Source: DASUFF01 sp036274695 (lineage in GTDB: Bacteria > UBA10199 > JACPAL01 > GCA-016699445). Taken from it: DNA of 32,710 bases. Below the pieces are notes generated by a model. That model was given only the letters and a program-made list of their open reading frames with translations. It was not told the origin of the DNA and did not search any database. Shown here one piece after another: positions 25,196 through 32,710 of the stretch (position 1 is the first letter of the stretch; each line of letters opens with the position of its first letter). A program made the translations under genes and the position numbers. Where the stretch lies: positions 1 through 32,710 of the forward strand of contig DASUFF010000040.1 of the NCBI GenBank assembly GCA_036274695.1, in the 5' to 3' direction.

Positions 25196-27088
25196 ATGAA
25201 AAAAACGATTCTGTTTCTTTCGGTCATTGCGATTGTCGGGGCCGGATGCCAGTCGGGCGGCTCGGGTTCGAATTCTCCGGGCACGAAGGCGACGGTCGCC
25301 GGTCTCACCACCTTTTCCACCTGCGAGGCCCTGGGCGATTTCCTGGAATCGAAGACCGGCTCCAAATCAGCCCCCGGGGGAACGCCGACCACGGGAGAAC
25401 CTTCGGACACCAACGAGTCGGCCGGCGGGACGACGGGCGGAACGGGGACCGGAAGCGGGGAGGGGGATGCCGCGCCGACGTCCGCACCCGCGGCGACGGT
25501 GGAAGAGGCCGACATCGTCAAACAGGAGGGCAATCGCCTCTACGTGGCGGCTTCCTTCGGAAAGCTCTTCATCTACGACGTCACCGATGCCGCACATCCG
25601 TACCGGTTGGGAGAAGTGTCGCCGGGAGTCTACACTCAGGAGATGTTCGTCTTCGGCACGAAGGTCGTCTTGATCGGCCAATCCTACGGCGGCGTTACTC
25701 CCTACGGCGACGACGCGATCGGCTCCGCGCTCGCGGCCGACGATCCGTACTATTATGAACCTTCTACGCACGTATCCGTCTACGACGCCGCTAACGGGGC
25801 CGCGCCGGTGTTGGCCAAGGCGTTCGATTTCAAAGGAAACTACATCGATTCGCGAAAGGTCGGCGGCGCCGTCTACCTCGCGCTGCAACGGTGGATCGAG
25901 GACGGCCCCGTCCCCATTGAGACGCAGTTGAAGGACCGCGCGCCCTGCGATCAGGTCTACGTGCCGGAGGACATCGACGGGAATTACCATTCGTTTCCCG
26001 CCTGGGAGATCGCCGGCATCGATTTAAGCGATCTTTCAAAGGACCCGAACAAGCTGTCGGTGGTGGGCTCGTGGGGTTCGACGGTCACGGCGACCCCCGA
26101 TCACTTCTACCTCACCAATTATTTCTACGAGACGGGCGAGACGGGGATCTTCCTCTTCGACCTCGATCCCGCGACCGCCGGCATCGCGCCGCGCGCGAAG
26201 GCGAGCGTGCCCGGATTCATCGTCAATCAGTTCTCCATGGACGAGACGGCGGGCGTCTTCCGCATCGCCTCGACGACCCAGCCGACCTGGTTTTGGGCGG
26301 TGGAGGACGCGGTCGACGCGCCTCCGCCTCCCGCGCCGCCTCCGAACAAGAATTACCTGACGACCTTCCGCGCGAGCGACGGCTCGCTGGCCCGACTCGG
26401 CCAGCTCGACACCATCGTCCCGGGCGAACAGATCACCGCGGCGCGCTTTCTGGGCGACCGCGCCTTCGTGACCACCTTCGTTTACACGGACCCACTTGTC
26501 TCCATCGACGTCAGTGATCCGGCGAATCCGAAGATTGACGGCGAGCTCCACATTCCCGGAGCGACCAACTACCTTCAGGCCTGGGGTGAAGACCGTTTGG
26601 TGGCCATCGGCTCGGGCGACGGTTGGTCTAGCGTCATTTTAAATCTCTTCGACGTTTCGGATCCCGCGCATCCGGCCTTGATCGAGCAGGAGACGATTCC
26701 GGATTCCTACGGCTCGGAGGCCCAATTCGAGCATCTGGCGTTTTCCTTCTTCGAAGACCGGTCGGTGTTGGCCATTCCCGTCTACACGGCGACGGGGTCG
26801 GAGATGGCCGTTTATTCGGTGGATCGCGACACGGGCTTTACACGGTTGGGCGGGGTGAACCACGACGATCTCGTGACCGGATCGGACTATTCGCCGACGA
26901 TGCGCCGCTCGCTCGAGATCGGCGGGCTCCTCTATACCGTCTCCGAGGCGGGTCTTAAGGTGGACGGATTCTCAGCCCTGACCGCGGACCTCTTCGAGGA
27001 GATGTTCCCGGGCTTCACGCCCCCCGTCTATTACGGCTGCGGTTGCGTCGGAGATGTCTGCTCTTCCTGTCCCGAAACAACGATGTGA
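25196..27088 (+). CDS. PF09826-type secreted beta-propeller lipoprotein
   Basis: A 630-residue exported protein: signal peptide with lipobox ending VGAGC (C18) and GGAG well placed before the ATG. A Ser/Thr/Gly linker follows (GGTTGGTGTGSGEG). The VEEADIVKQEGNRLYVAASF segment then begins the 'beta-propeller domain' family PF09826, in which EADIVK.dG.yiYv is the hallmark. Repeated blade-like strands include FIYDVTDAAHPYRLGE, VSIDVSDPANPKIDG and LFDVSDPAHPALIEQ. The extreme C-terminus holds a cysteine cluster CGCVGDVCSSC. It is third gene of the right operon and ends before a strong terminator. Probably surface exposed; ligand unknown. Confidence 0.85.
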   Translation: MKKTILFLSVIAIVGAGCQSGGSGSNSPGTKATVAGLTTFSTCEALGDFLESKTGSKSAPGGTPTTGEPSDTNESAGGTTGGTGTGSGEGDAAPTSAPAATVEEADIVKQEGNRLYVAASFGKLFIYDVTDAAHPYRLGEVSPGVYTQEMFVFGTKVVLIGQSYGGVTPYGDDAIGSALAADDPYYYEPSTHVSVYDAANGAAPVLAKAFDFKGNYIDSRKVGGAVYLALQRWIEDGPVPIETQLKDRAPCDQVYVPEDIDGNYHSFPAWEIAGIDLSDLSKDPNKLSVVGSWGSTVTATPDHFYLTNYFYETGETGIFLFDLDPATAGIAPRAKASVPGFIVNQFSMDETAGVFRIASTTQPTWFWAVEDAVDAPPPPAPPPNKNYLTTFRASDGSLARLGQLDTIVPGEQITAARFLGDRAFVTTFVYTDPLVSIDVSDPANPKIDGELHIPGATNYLQAWGEDRLVAIGSGDGWSSVILNLFDVSDPAHPALIEQETIPDSYGSEAQFEHLAFSFFEDRSVLAIPVYTATGSEMAVYSVDRDTGFTRLGGVNHDDLVTGSDYSPTMRRSLEIGGLLYTVSEAGLKVDGFSALTADLFEEMFPGFTPPVYYGCGCVGDVCSSCPETTM

Positions 27089-27105
27089 CCTTCGTCATGA
27101 TGTGA

Positions 27106-27128
27106 CGTTCGTCGCCCCTCGACGAACG
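27106..27128 (+). other. Hairpin between the propeller gene and its terminator
   Basis: CGTTCGTCG (27106-27114) and CGACGAACG (27120-27128) form a perfect 9-bp stem around CCCCT. No T run follows. It could protect the mRNA 3' end or assist the terminator that starts 14 bases later. Confidence 0.5.
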
Positions 27129-27141
27129 CCCCTGCACCGGT

Positions 27142-27178
27142 CCGGCCCTCGTTTGCCCCGAGGGCCGGGTCATTTTTT
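27142..27178 (+). terminator. Strong intrinsic terminator of the right operon
   Basis: CCGGCCCTCG (27142-27151) pairs with CGAGGGCCGG (27159-27168) across TTTGCCC, and GTCA plus six T residues follow. It closes the TIGR02147-lipoprotein-propeller operon. Confidence 0.92.
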
Positions 27179-27219
27179 GTGGCGCAACTTTCCGATTTCC
27201 CCGACGAAAATGGTTTTCC

Positions 27220-27718
27220 ATGAATACGTTGATCCTCACATGGAGCCGCGTGGAGAGCCTGGTGCCGGTTCAGTCGATGAATCAGGTCCGGCAGGATCTG
27301 TGTGCCTATGGAACCCACCATGGCTTAAGCGGGCTTGAGAGCCGTTTGTCGACGGGCCTCGATCCCATCGGTATGGTCGCCGTCCGCGAGACGCGCCAGA
27401 GGTTGGACAGGATCGCATCGTCGCTGGGCGCTTCCATGGGGAAGGTTGCGGAGATGACCCACCGTCTTTTCCGCGGACAGCCCGTTCGCAACGAACGCTT
27501 GTGCCCCGACCACGAGCCGCATGGGCTCGTGTGGATGATTGCCGCCTGCGCGGCAGGTGAGCATCAGGGATTGGACCCCATCGGTTTTCTTCAAGACTAT
27601 TGGCGGCTGAACCGGGAGTTGGAGACCGCGGCGGTTTATCCACAGTTGGCGGCCGAACGGGCCTTGGCTACCCTCCTGCGAAATCTCCGTTCCCACGACA
27701 ATGGTCCCATTGGGGATT

Positions 27719-27729
<11 letters not shown>
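27220..27729 (+). CDS. Hypothetical protein
   Basis: A 169-residue ORF in the gap between the terminator and cysS. It contains helical, Arg/His-rich sequence (VRETRQRLDRIASSLGASM, LVWMIAACAAGEHQG) without signal peptide or membrane helix, and I recognise no family. The ribosome site before ATG 27220 is weak. It starts about 40 bases after the right operon's terminator, so it needs its own promoter, which I cannot see. Its 3' end overlaps the convergent cysS stop by 11 bases. Moderate confidence that it is expressed. Confidence 0.55.
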
Positions 27730-29146
<1,417 letters not shown>

Positions 29147-29147
29147 A

Positions 29148-29618
29148 TCAGGAGGATAACAAGATGACGGCCTGGGCCGCGACGGCTTCCCCGCGGCCGA
29201 CGGCGTCGAGACCCTCGCCGCGTTTGGCCTTGATATTGATCCGGTCTTCTCCGATCCCCAAAAGCCCCGCGATGTTCTTCGCCATGGCCGGGATGTGCGG
29301 GGCCAGTTTCGGCGCCTCCGCGTGCAGGTTCGCGTCGATATTTTCCACTTTGAGTTTTTTCTCGTCGATCAGGCGCTTGGCTTCCTTCAGGAAGACGGCG
29401 GAATCGGCGTTCTTCCATTTAGGATCGTTATCGGGAAAATGCCGGCCGATGTCGCCCAATCCCAAGGCGCCTAAGATGGCGTCGGTAAGGGCGTGGTAGA
29501 GGCAGTCGCCGTCGGAATGGCCCTTCGGGCCCTTGTCGAAGGGGAGGGTGACGCCTCCCAGAACGAATTTCCGGCCGGTGACCAACGGATGAATGTCGTA
29601 ACCCAGTCCGACCCGCAT
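29148..29618 (-). CDS. ispF: 2-C-methyl-D-erythritol 2,4-cyclodiphosphate synthase
   Basis: The MEP-pathway enzyme that cyclises CDP-ME-2-phosphate. At 156 residues it is family-typical and trimeric. The metal ligands are D8 and H10 (GLGYDIHPL) and H42 in HSDGDCLYHALTDA; GDIGRHFPD and the ending INIKAKRGEGLDAVGRGE are family signatures. It is read 1 base after the ispD stop and abuts cysS. Separate ispD and ispF genes, not a fused IspDF, are present. The product of IspD is used upstream of it in the same pathway. Confidence 0.97.
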   Translation of the reverse strand: MRVGLGYDIHPLVTGRKFVLGGVTLPFDKGPKGHSDGDCLYHALTDAILGALGLGDIGRHFPDNDPKWKNADSAVFLKEAKRLIDEKKLKVENIDANLHAEAPKLAPHIPAMAKNIAGLLGIGEDRINIKAKRGEGLDAVGRGEAVAAQAVILLSS

Positions 29619-29619
29619 G

Positions 29620-30294
29620 TTACCTCAGTTTCAAAAACGCCTCGGCGATGGCGAGGTCTTCAGGAGCGGTAATCTTAATATTATACGGGCTCGACGTCAC
29701 GACTTTTACCGTCTCGCCGAGCCGCTCCACCAGCATGGCCTCGTCGGTGCCCAGGAAGCCGTCCTTCACGGACTTTTCCACGGCACGTCGGAAAATGTCC
29801 CGGCGAAAGGCTTGCGGGGTTTGGATGTTCCACAGCTGCGAGCGGTCGACGGTCTCCAGGATGGCGCCGTCGGCATTCACTTTTTTCGTCGTCTCCTTGG
29901 CCGGCAAGGCGGCGACGCATCCGCCGAAGGCCTGGGCGCCGGCGATGGTTTTCTCGATGATGTCGGATGTGACAAGCGGGCGCACGCCGTCGTGAACGAC
30001 GACGATGTCGCATGGCGGCAGGGCTTCGAAGCCCAAGCGCACCGAATCCTGGCGTTCCTTGCCGCCGGCGACGACGTTGCGCGCCTTTTTCATTCCAAAC
30101 TTCACAATCATCTCCCGGACGGAGGCGATTTCCGCCTCCGGCGCGACCACGCAGACGAGGGAAACGGAGGGAGCGTCTTCGAAGGCTTGAAGCGTGTGGA
30201 TCAGGACCGGCTTCCCGGCGATCTCCAAAAACTGCTTTTGAGCGCCGAAGCGTTTTCCAAGTCCAGCGGAGGGAATGACGGCATAGGTGTTCAT
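29620..30294 (-). CDS. ispD: 2-C-methyl-D-erythritol 4-phosphate cytidylyltransferase
   Basis: It joins CTP and methylerythritol phosphate in the third MEP step. The 224 residues have the nucleotide-binding loop SAGLGKRFGAQKQFLEIAGK (the RG-KQ pattern, slightly varied), VVHDGVRPLV, and the TDEAMLVERLG segment. The ATG at 30294 has no Shine-Dalgarno; instead, two bases upstream lies the T run of a strong terminator that follows carD. Expression of ispD-ispF-cysS therefore needs read-through or an undetected promoter. Confidence 0.96.
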   Translation of the reverse strand: MNTYAVIPSAGLGKRFGAQKQFLEIAGKPVLIHTLQAFEDAPSVSLVCVVAPEAEIASVREMIVKFGMKKARNVVAGGKERQDSVRLGFEALPPCDIVVVHDGVRPLVTSDIIEKTIAGAQAFGGCVAALPAKETTKKVNADGAILETVDRSQLWNIQTPQAFRRDIFRRAVEKSVKDGFLGTDEAMLVERLGETVKVVTSSPYNIKITAPEDLAIAEAFLKLR

Positions 30295-30295
30295 G

Positions 30296-30337
30296 AAAAT
30301 AAAAAGGGCCTGGCTCCTTTGTAAGAGCCAGGCCCTT
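30296..30337 (-). terminator. Intrinsic terminator after carD, abutting ispD
   Basis: On the minus strand GGGCCTGGCTC (30335-30325) pairs with GAGCCAGGCCC (30316-30306) across an 8-base loop, followed by TTTTTATTTT (30305-30296) and directly the ispD ATG. The 11-bp stem makes it strong. Confidence 0.9.
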
Positions 30338-30360
30338 GTCCGTTCAAGGACGAATTTAGC

Positions 30361-30846
30361 TTACGACTTGAAGATCTTCTGGATCTCCTTGAGCGTCTCC
30401 TCTTCGGTGATGCCCTGGGCGATCGAGAGTTCCTTCACCAACAGCGAACGGGCCGTGTCCAGCATCTTGCGCTCGCCGAAGGAAAGCTCCTTCTCGAACT
30501 TCAAGAGGGACAGGTCGCGCAGGACTTCGGCGATCTCGTAAACCGAGCCGCTCTTGATCTTGTCCATGTATTCCCGGTACCGGCGGTTCCAGGTCTGGTT
30601 GTCGACGGTGATGTCGCGCTCTTGAAGGATTTCGTACACTTCCTCCACCTGATCCTCTCCGATGATCTCACGCAGGCCCACCGACTTCACGTTCTGCGTC
30701 GGCACCATGATCGTCATCCCGTTGTCCAAGATGCGCAGGATGTAGAACGTCTGCTTGTTACCGGAGATCTCGCGGGTCTCGATCGCCTTGACCTCGCCAA
30801 CTCCATGAGCGGGATAGACAGCCTTGTCGCCGGGCTTGAATTGCAT
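30361..30846 (-). CDS. carD: CarD-family transcriptional regulator
   Basis: A CarD/CdnL-type protein binding RNA polymerase beta to stabilise open complexes. ATG 30846 is chosen because GGAGG lies 4 bases upstream, giving 161 residues; the longer frame to 30876 lacks a site. The N-terminal RNAP-interaction domain starts MQFKPGDKAVYPAHGVGEV. The C-terminal helical domain contains WNRRYREYMDKIKSGS and EVLRDLSLLKFEKELSFGERKMLD. Both are hallmark regions. It has its own promoter (30897-30925) and a terminator directly after the stop. The symbol reflects the family. Confidence 0.95.
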   Translation of the reverse strand: MQFKPGDKAVYPAHGVGEVKAIETREISGNKQTFYILRILDNGMTIMVPTQNVKSVGLREIIGEDQVEEVYEILQERDITVDNQTWNRRYREYMDKIKSGSVYEIAEVLRDLSLLKFEKELSFGERKMLDTARSLLVKELSIAQGITEEETLKEIQKIFKS

Positions 30847-30896
30847 GTGACCTCCGTAAGTCGAACAAACCAGCATTCCGTTAAAATTAGTCGGTC

Positions 30897-30925
30897 GCTA
30901 TATCACGATTGACGCATTCGGTCAA
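30897..30925 (-). promoter_or_regulatory. Promoter of carD
   Basis: Read on the minus strand, TTGACC (30925-30920) and TATAGC (30902-30897) are separated by 17 bases. Transcription would start near 30890, leaving a leader of about 44 bases before the GGAGG and ATG. Confidence 0.6.
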
Positions 30926-30940
30926 AAAGTTTTTCCCTCG

Positions 30941-30967
30941 TTGACACTCTGCAGCGGCCTGTAATAC
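30941..30967 (+). promoter_or_regulatory. Promoter of tRNA-Phe
   Basis: A consensus TTGACA (30941-30946) is followed, 15 bases later, by TAATAC (30962-30967); the spacing is short but the boxes are good. The start would fall near 30974, about 24 bases before the mature tRNA. It is divergent from the carD promoter. Confidence 0.55.
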
Positions 30968-30997
30968 CCCTGCCACCCTGTTTTCCTGAGCATTACC

Positions 30998-31070
30998 GGC
31001 CAGGTAGCTCAGTCGGTAGAGCGGCAGACTGAAAATCTGCGCGTCGGGGGTTCGATTCCCTCCCTGGCCA
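30998..31070 (+). tRNA. tRNA-Phe (GAA)
   Basis: The cloverleaf folds cleanly. The acceptor stem GGCCAGG pairs with CCTGGCC, and the D arm GCTC/GAGC encloses AGTCGGTA. The anticodon stem GCAGA/TCTGC encloses CTGAAAA, with anticodon GAA at 31031-31033. The T arm encloses TTCGATT, and A31070 is the discriminator. CCA is not encoded (CCT follows). The 204-base minus-strand ORF across it is a shadow. Confidence 0.97.
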
Positions 31071-31090
31071 CCTTTTCAGACGGCCAAAAA

Positions 31091-31119
31091 ACAAAAGGGG
31101 ATCCAGACCCCGGATCCCC
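31091..31119 (-). terminator. Unassigned minus-strand terminator-like hairpin
   Basis: GGGGATCC (31097-31104) and GGATCCCC (31112-31119) flank a 7-base loop. On the minus strand TTTTGTTTTTT follows, as in an intrinsic terminator, but I find no convincing gene upstream of it on that strand. On the plus strand, where it would serve tRNA-Phe, no T run follows. The remaining 31120-31244 holds nothing else recognisable. Confidence 0.55.
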
Positions 31120-31244
31120 CATCCAAGACAGCCCGCAAGCTGCAATAAGTTTCTCGTTCAATAACTCGATTTGTTGCGCCCTTTTTTTGCCGCTTTTCGA
31201 CGCCTCCGACACAACATTTACCTTTTCCCGTCGACAAGAACCGA

Positions 31245-32678
31245 GTGAAACGAAGCACCTATTTCACTCTTATCTCCCTTTTCCTCATGTTTGCTGCGCT
31301 GCTTCCAGAGCGGTTTGGAGAGGCATCCACCATCGTGAAGCTCGACGCAAACGCCCCTTCGGCGGCGGCCCTGTCCGTGGCCTCTGAGGAGGCGGAGGAG
31401 GCCCTTCCCGAAGGCTGGAAGTATTTAAGGGCCGTGGACCTCTATATCGTCGATGAACGCGGCCAGGGCCATTTGAGCGACTTGGAGGCCCAGGGCGCGG
31501 TGGCGGGGGTGGAAGACGGTTCCGACATCCAATTGGAGGCTCTGCCCAACGACCCCATGGTCGACGTGCAGGGCTGGATCACCGGGGATCACGTGGATAT
31601 CGGCGCCCTGGAGGCCTGGGACCTGACGACGGGCAACGGCGCCGTGGTGGTGGCCATCATCGATACCGGCATCTCCGCCGACCATCCGGACTTGGTCCCC
31701 AACCTCTGGACCAATCCGAACGAGGTGGCGGGCAACGGCAAGGACGACGACCACGACGGCTATACGGACGACATCCATGGCTACGACTTCTGGGGCGACG
31801 ACAACGACGTCACCGACGACAACAACCACGGCAGCCACCTGGCGGGTATCATCGGAGCGGCGGGCAACGACGCCTTCGGCGTCACCGGCATCAATTGGAA
31901 CGTGCGGCTCATGCCGCTTAAGTTCACCGACGAGCACGGCGCCGGGACGAGCGCTCTGGCCATCGAGGCGATCAACTACGCCATCGAGCACGGAGCGCGG
32001 GTCATCAACGCCAGCTGGACGCTCAAGATCGACGGCGGCTCCAGCAGCGGGCGCTGGGAACAGGGCGATCTCTTAAGGCAGGCCATCGACAAGGCGGGAG
32101 AAGCGGGCATCCTCTTCGTGACGGCCTCCGGCAACCAGTTCAAGACGTATCAGGGCCTCAATATTGATACCGACCCCGTATATCCGGCGAGCTTCGCCAA
32201 CGATAATATGATCGCCGTCGCCGCCCTGGATTCGGACGGCACGCTGGCGGACTATTCGAACTACGGCCCGGCCACGGTGGACATCGCCGCGCCCGGCAGC
32301 GGCATTTACTCCACCGGCGCGCACGGCAACTATGCGGTGATGAGCGGGACGTCCATCGCCACCGCCTTCGTCACCGGAGCCGCCGCCCTCGTGCTTTCCG
32401 TGGATCCGAATTTGACCTGGGACCAGGTGAAAGCGATCTTGGAAGACGCGACGGAGGGCGAGATCACTCTGAACGGTAAGATCATCACCCAAGGTTCTTT
32501 GAATCTCTACAACGCCCTCGCCCTGGCCTCCGGCGGCAACGTGCCGCCTCCGAGCCCTTCGTTCGACTCGTCTTCGGGCACGTCTTCCGATCCGTCTGAC
32601 GATGCCCCGACGGCCTTTTCTCCGTCCCCCTCCCGTGCCTTCGCGTTCCCGGCGGGGGGGTGCAGTCTTCTTCAATAA
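31245..32678 (+). CDS. Exported S8 (subtilisin-like) serine peptidase
   Basis: A 477-residue exported peptidase. The start is GTG 31245; residues 1-28 form a Sec signal peptide (MKRSTYFTLISLFLMFAALL) without lipobox, followed by a propeptide region to about residue 130. The catalytic triad is complete: D140 in AIIDTG, H195 in NNHGSHLAG, S370 in MSGTSIATAF, with oxyanion N297 in ASGN. An acidic loop KDDDHDGYTDD (166-176) between D140 and H195 could bind calcium. The C-terminus after residue 430 is a Ser/Pro/Asp linker ending in GGCSLLQ just before the stop, with no membrane anchor. A G7 run encodes the GG. Substrate unknown. Confidence 0.93.
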   Translation: MKRSTYFTLISLFLMFAALLPERFGEASTIVKLDANAPSAAALSVASEEAEEALPEGWKYLRAVDLYIVDERGQGHLSDLEAQGAVAGVEDGSDIQLEALPNDPMVDVQGWITGDHVDIGALEAWDLTTGNGAVVVAIIDTGISADHPDLVPNLWTNPNEVAGNGKDDDHDGYTDDIHGYDFWGDDNDVTDDNNHGSHLAGIIGAAGNDAFGVTGINWNVRLMPLKFTDEHGAGTSALAIEAINYAIEHGARVINASWTLKIDGGSSSGRWEQGDLLRQAIDKAGEAGILFVTASGNQFKTYQGLNIDTDPVYPASFANDNMIAVAALDSDGTLADYSNYGPATVDIAAPGSGIYSTGAHGNYAVMSGTSIATAFVTGAAALVLSVDPNLTWDQVKAILEDATEGEITLNGKIITQGSLNLYNALALASGGNVPPPSPSFDSSSGTSSDPSDDAPTAFSPSPSRAFAFPAGGCSLLQ

Positions 32679-32710
32679 AAAAATAAAAAGCCCCCGGGAG
32701 GGAGAGGTCT

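Noticed and set aside
31009..31212. Minus-strand ORF containing REGIEPPTRRFSVCRSTD
   Set aside because: It reads across tRNA-Phe on the opposite strand; this peptide is a familiar artefact of tRNA genes.
32690..32710. AAAAAGCCCCCGGGAG at the window end
   Set aside because: It looks like the left half of an intrinsic terminator for the protease, but the other arm would lie outside the window.

Overview
The window looks like a moderately GC-rich, diderm bacterial chromosome. The best fit is one of the lineages formerly placed in the Deltaproteobacteria (Bdellovibrionota, Myxococcota or UBA10199-like candidate groups). This is inference from gene content: a prepilin peptidase, many Cys-anchored lipoproteins, a tRNA-dependent GatCAB amidotransferase, the MEP isoprenoid genes ispD/ispF, CarD, and two TIGR02147-family regulators of the type first noted as a large paralogous family in Fibrobacter. 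No phage, plasmid, IS or CRISPR was seen.

Layout. (1) 1-5651: the 3' end of an unrecognised gene, then a minus-strand run read as XRE regulator, aroC, aroK, aroB, TPR protein, aroQ, TPR protein. From aroC onward the genes are butted or overlapping. It supplies four shikimate-pathway steps. (2) 5652-6586: AT-rich spacer and a prepilin peptidase. (3) 6667-13221, plus strand: a PD40-type lipoprotein, a zinc-ribbon protein, gatC-gatA-gatB, a LysE-type exporter and mtnA. gatA carries a perfect 28-bp palindrome inside its coding frame. (4) 13222-15426: three poorly characterised genes (SUMF1-like, DUF4013-like, hypothetical), then ilvE. (5) 16351-18470: a small orphan ORF and a uvrC that lacks the usual C-terminal helix-hairpin-helix domain.

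(6) 18500-27178 is the most interesting part. Two paralogous TIGR02147 regulators flank uvrB and point away from each other. Each heads a three-gene operon that overlaps into a lipoprotein carrying a GTETGN motif, continues into a second lipoprotein and ends at a strong intrinsic terminator. The left operon ends in two tandem DUF4382-like lipoproteins. The right one ends in a PF09826-type secreted beta-propeller. This suggests a duplicated regulator/surface-lipoprotein module of unknown function.

(7) 27220-30846: a hypothetical gene converging on cysS, then ispF and ispD, with carD upstream behind a terminator that abuts the ispD start codon. (8) 30897-32678: back-to-back promoters for carD and tRNA-Phe(GAA), then an exported subtilisin-like protease with an unusual C-terminus (GGCSLLQ).

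The only stretch over 300 bases without a protein gene is 30847-31244. It holds two promoters, the tRNA and one hairpin.
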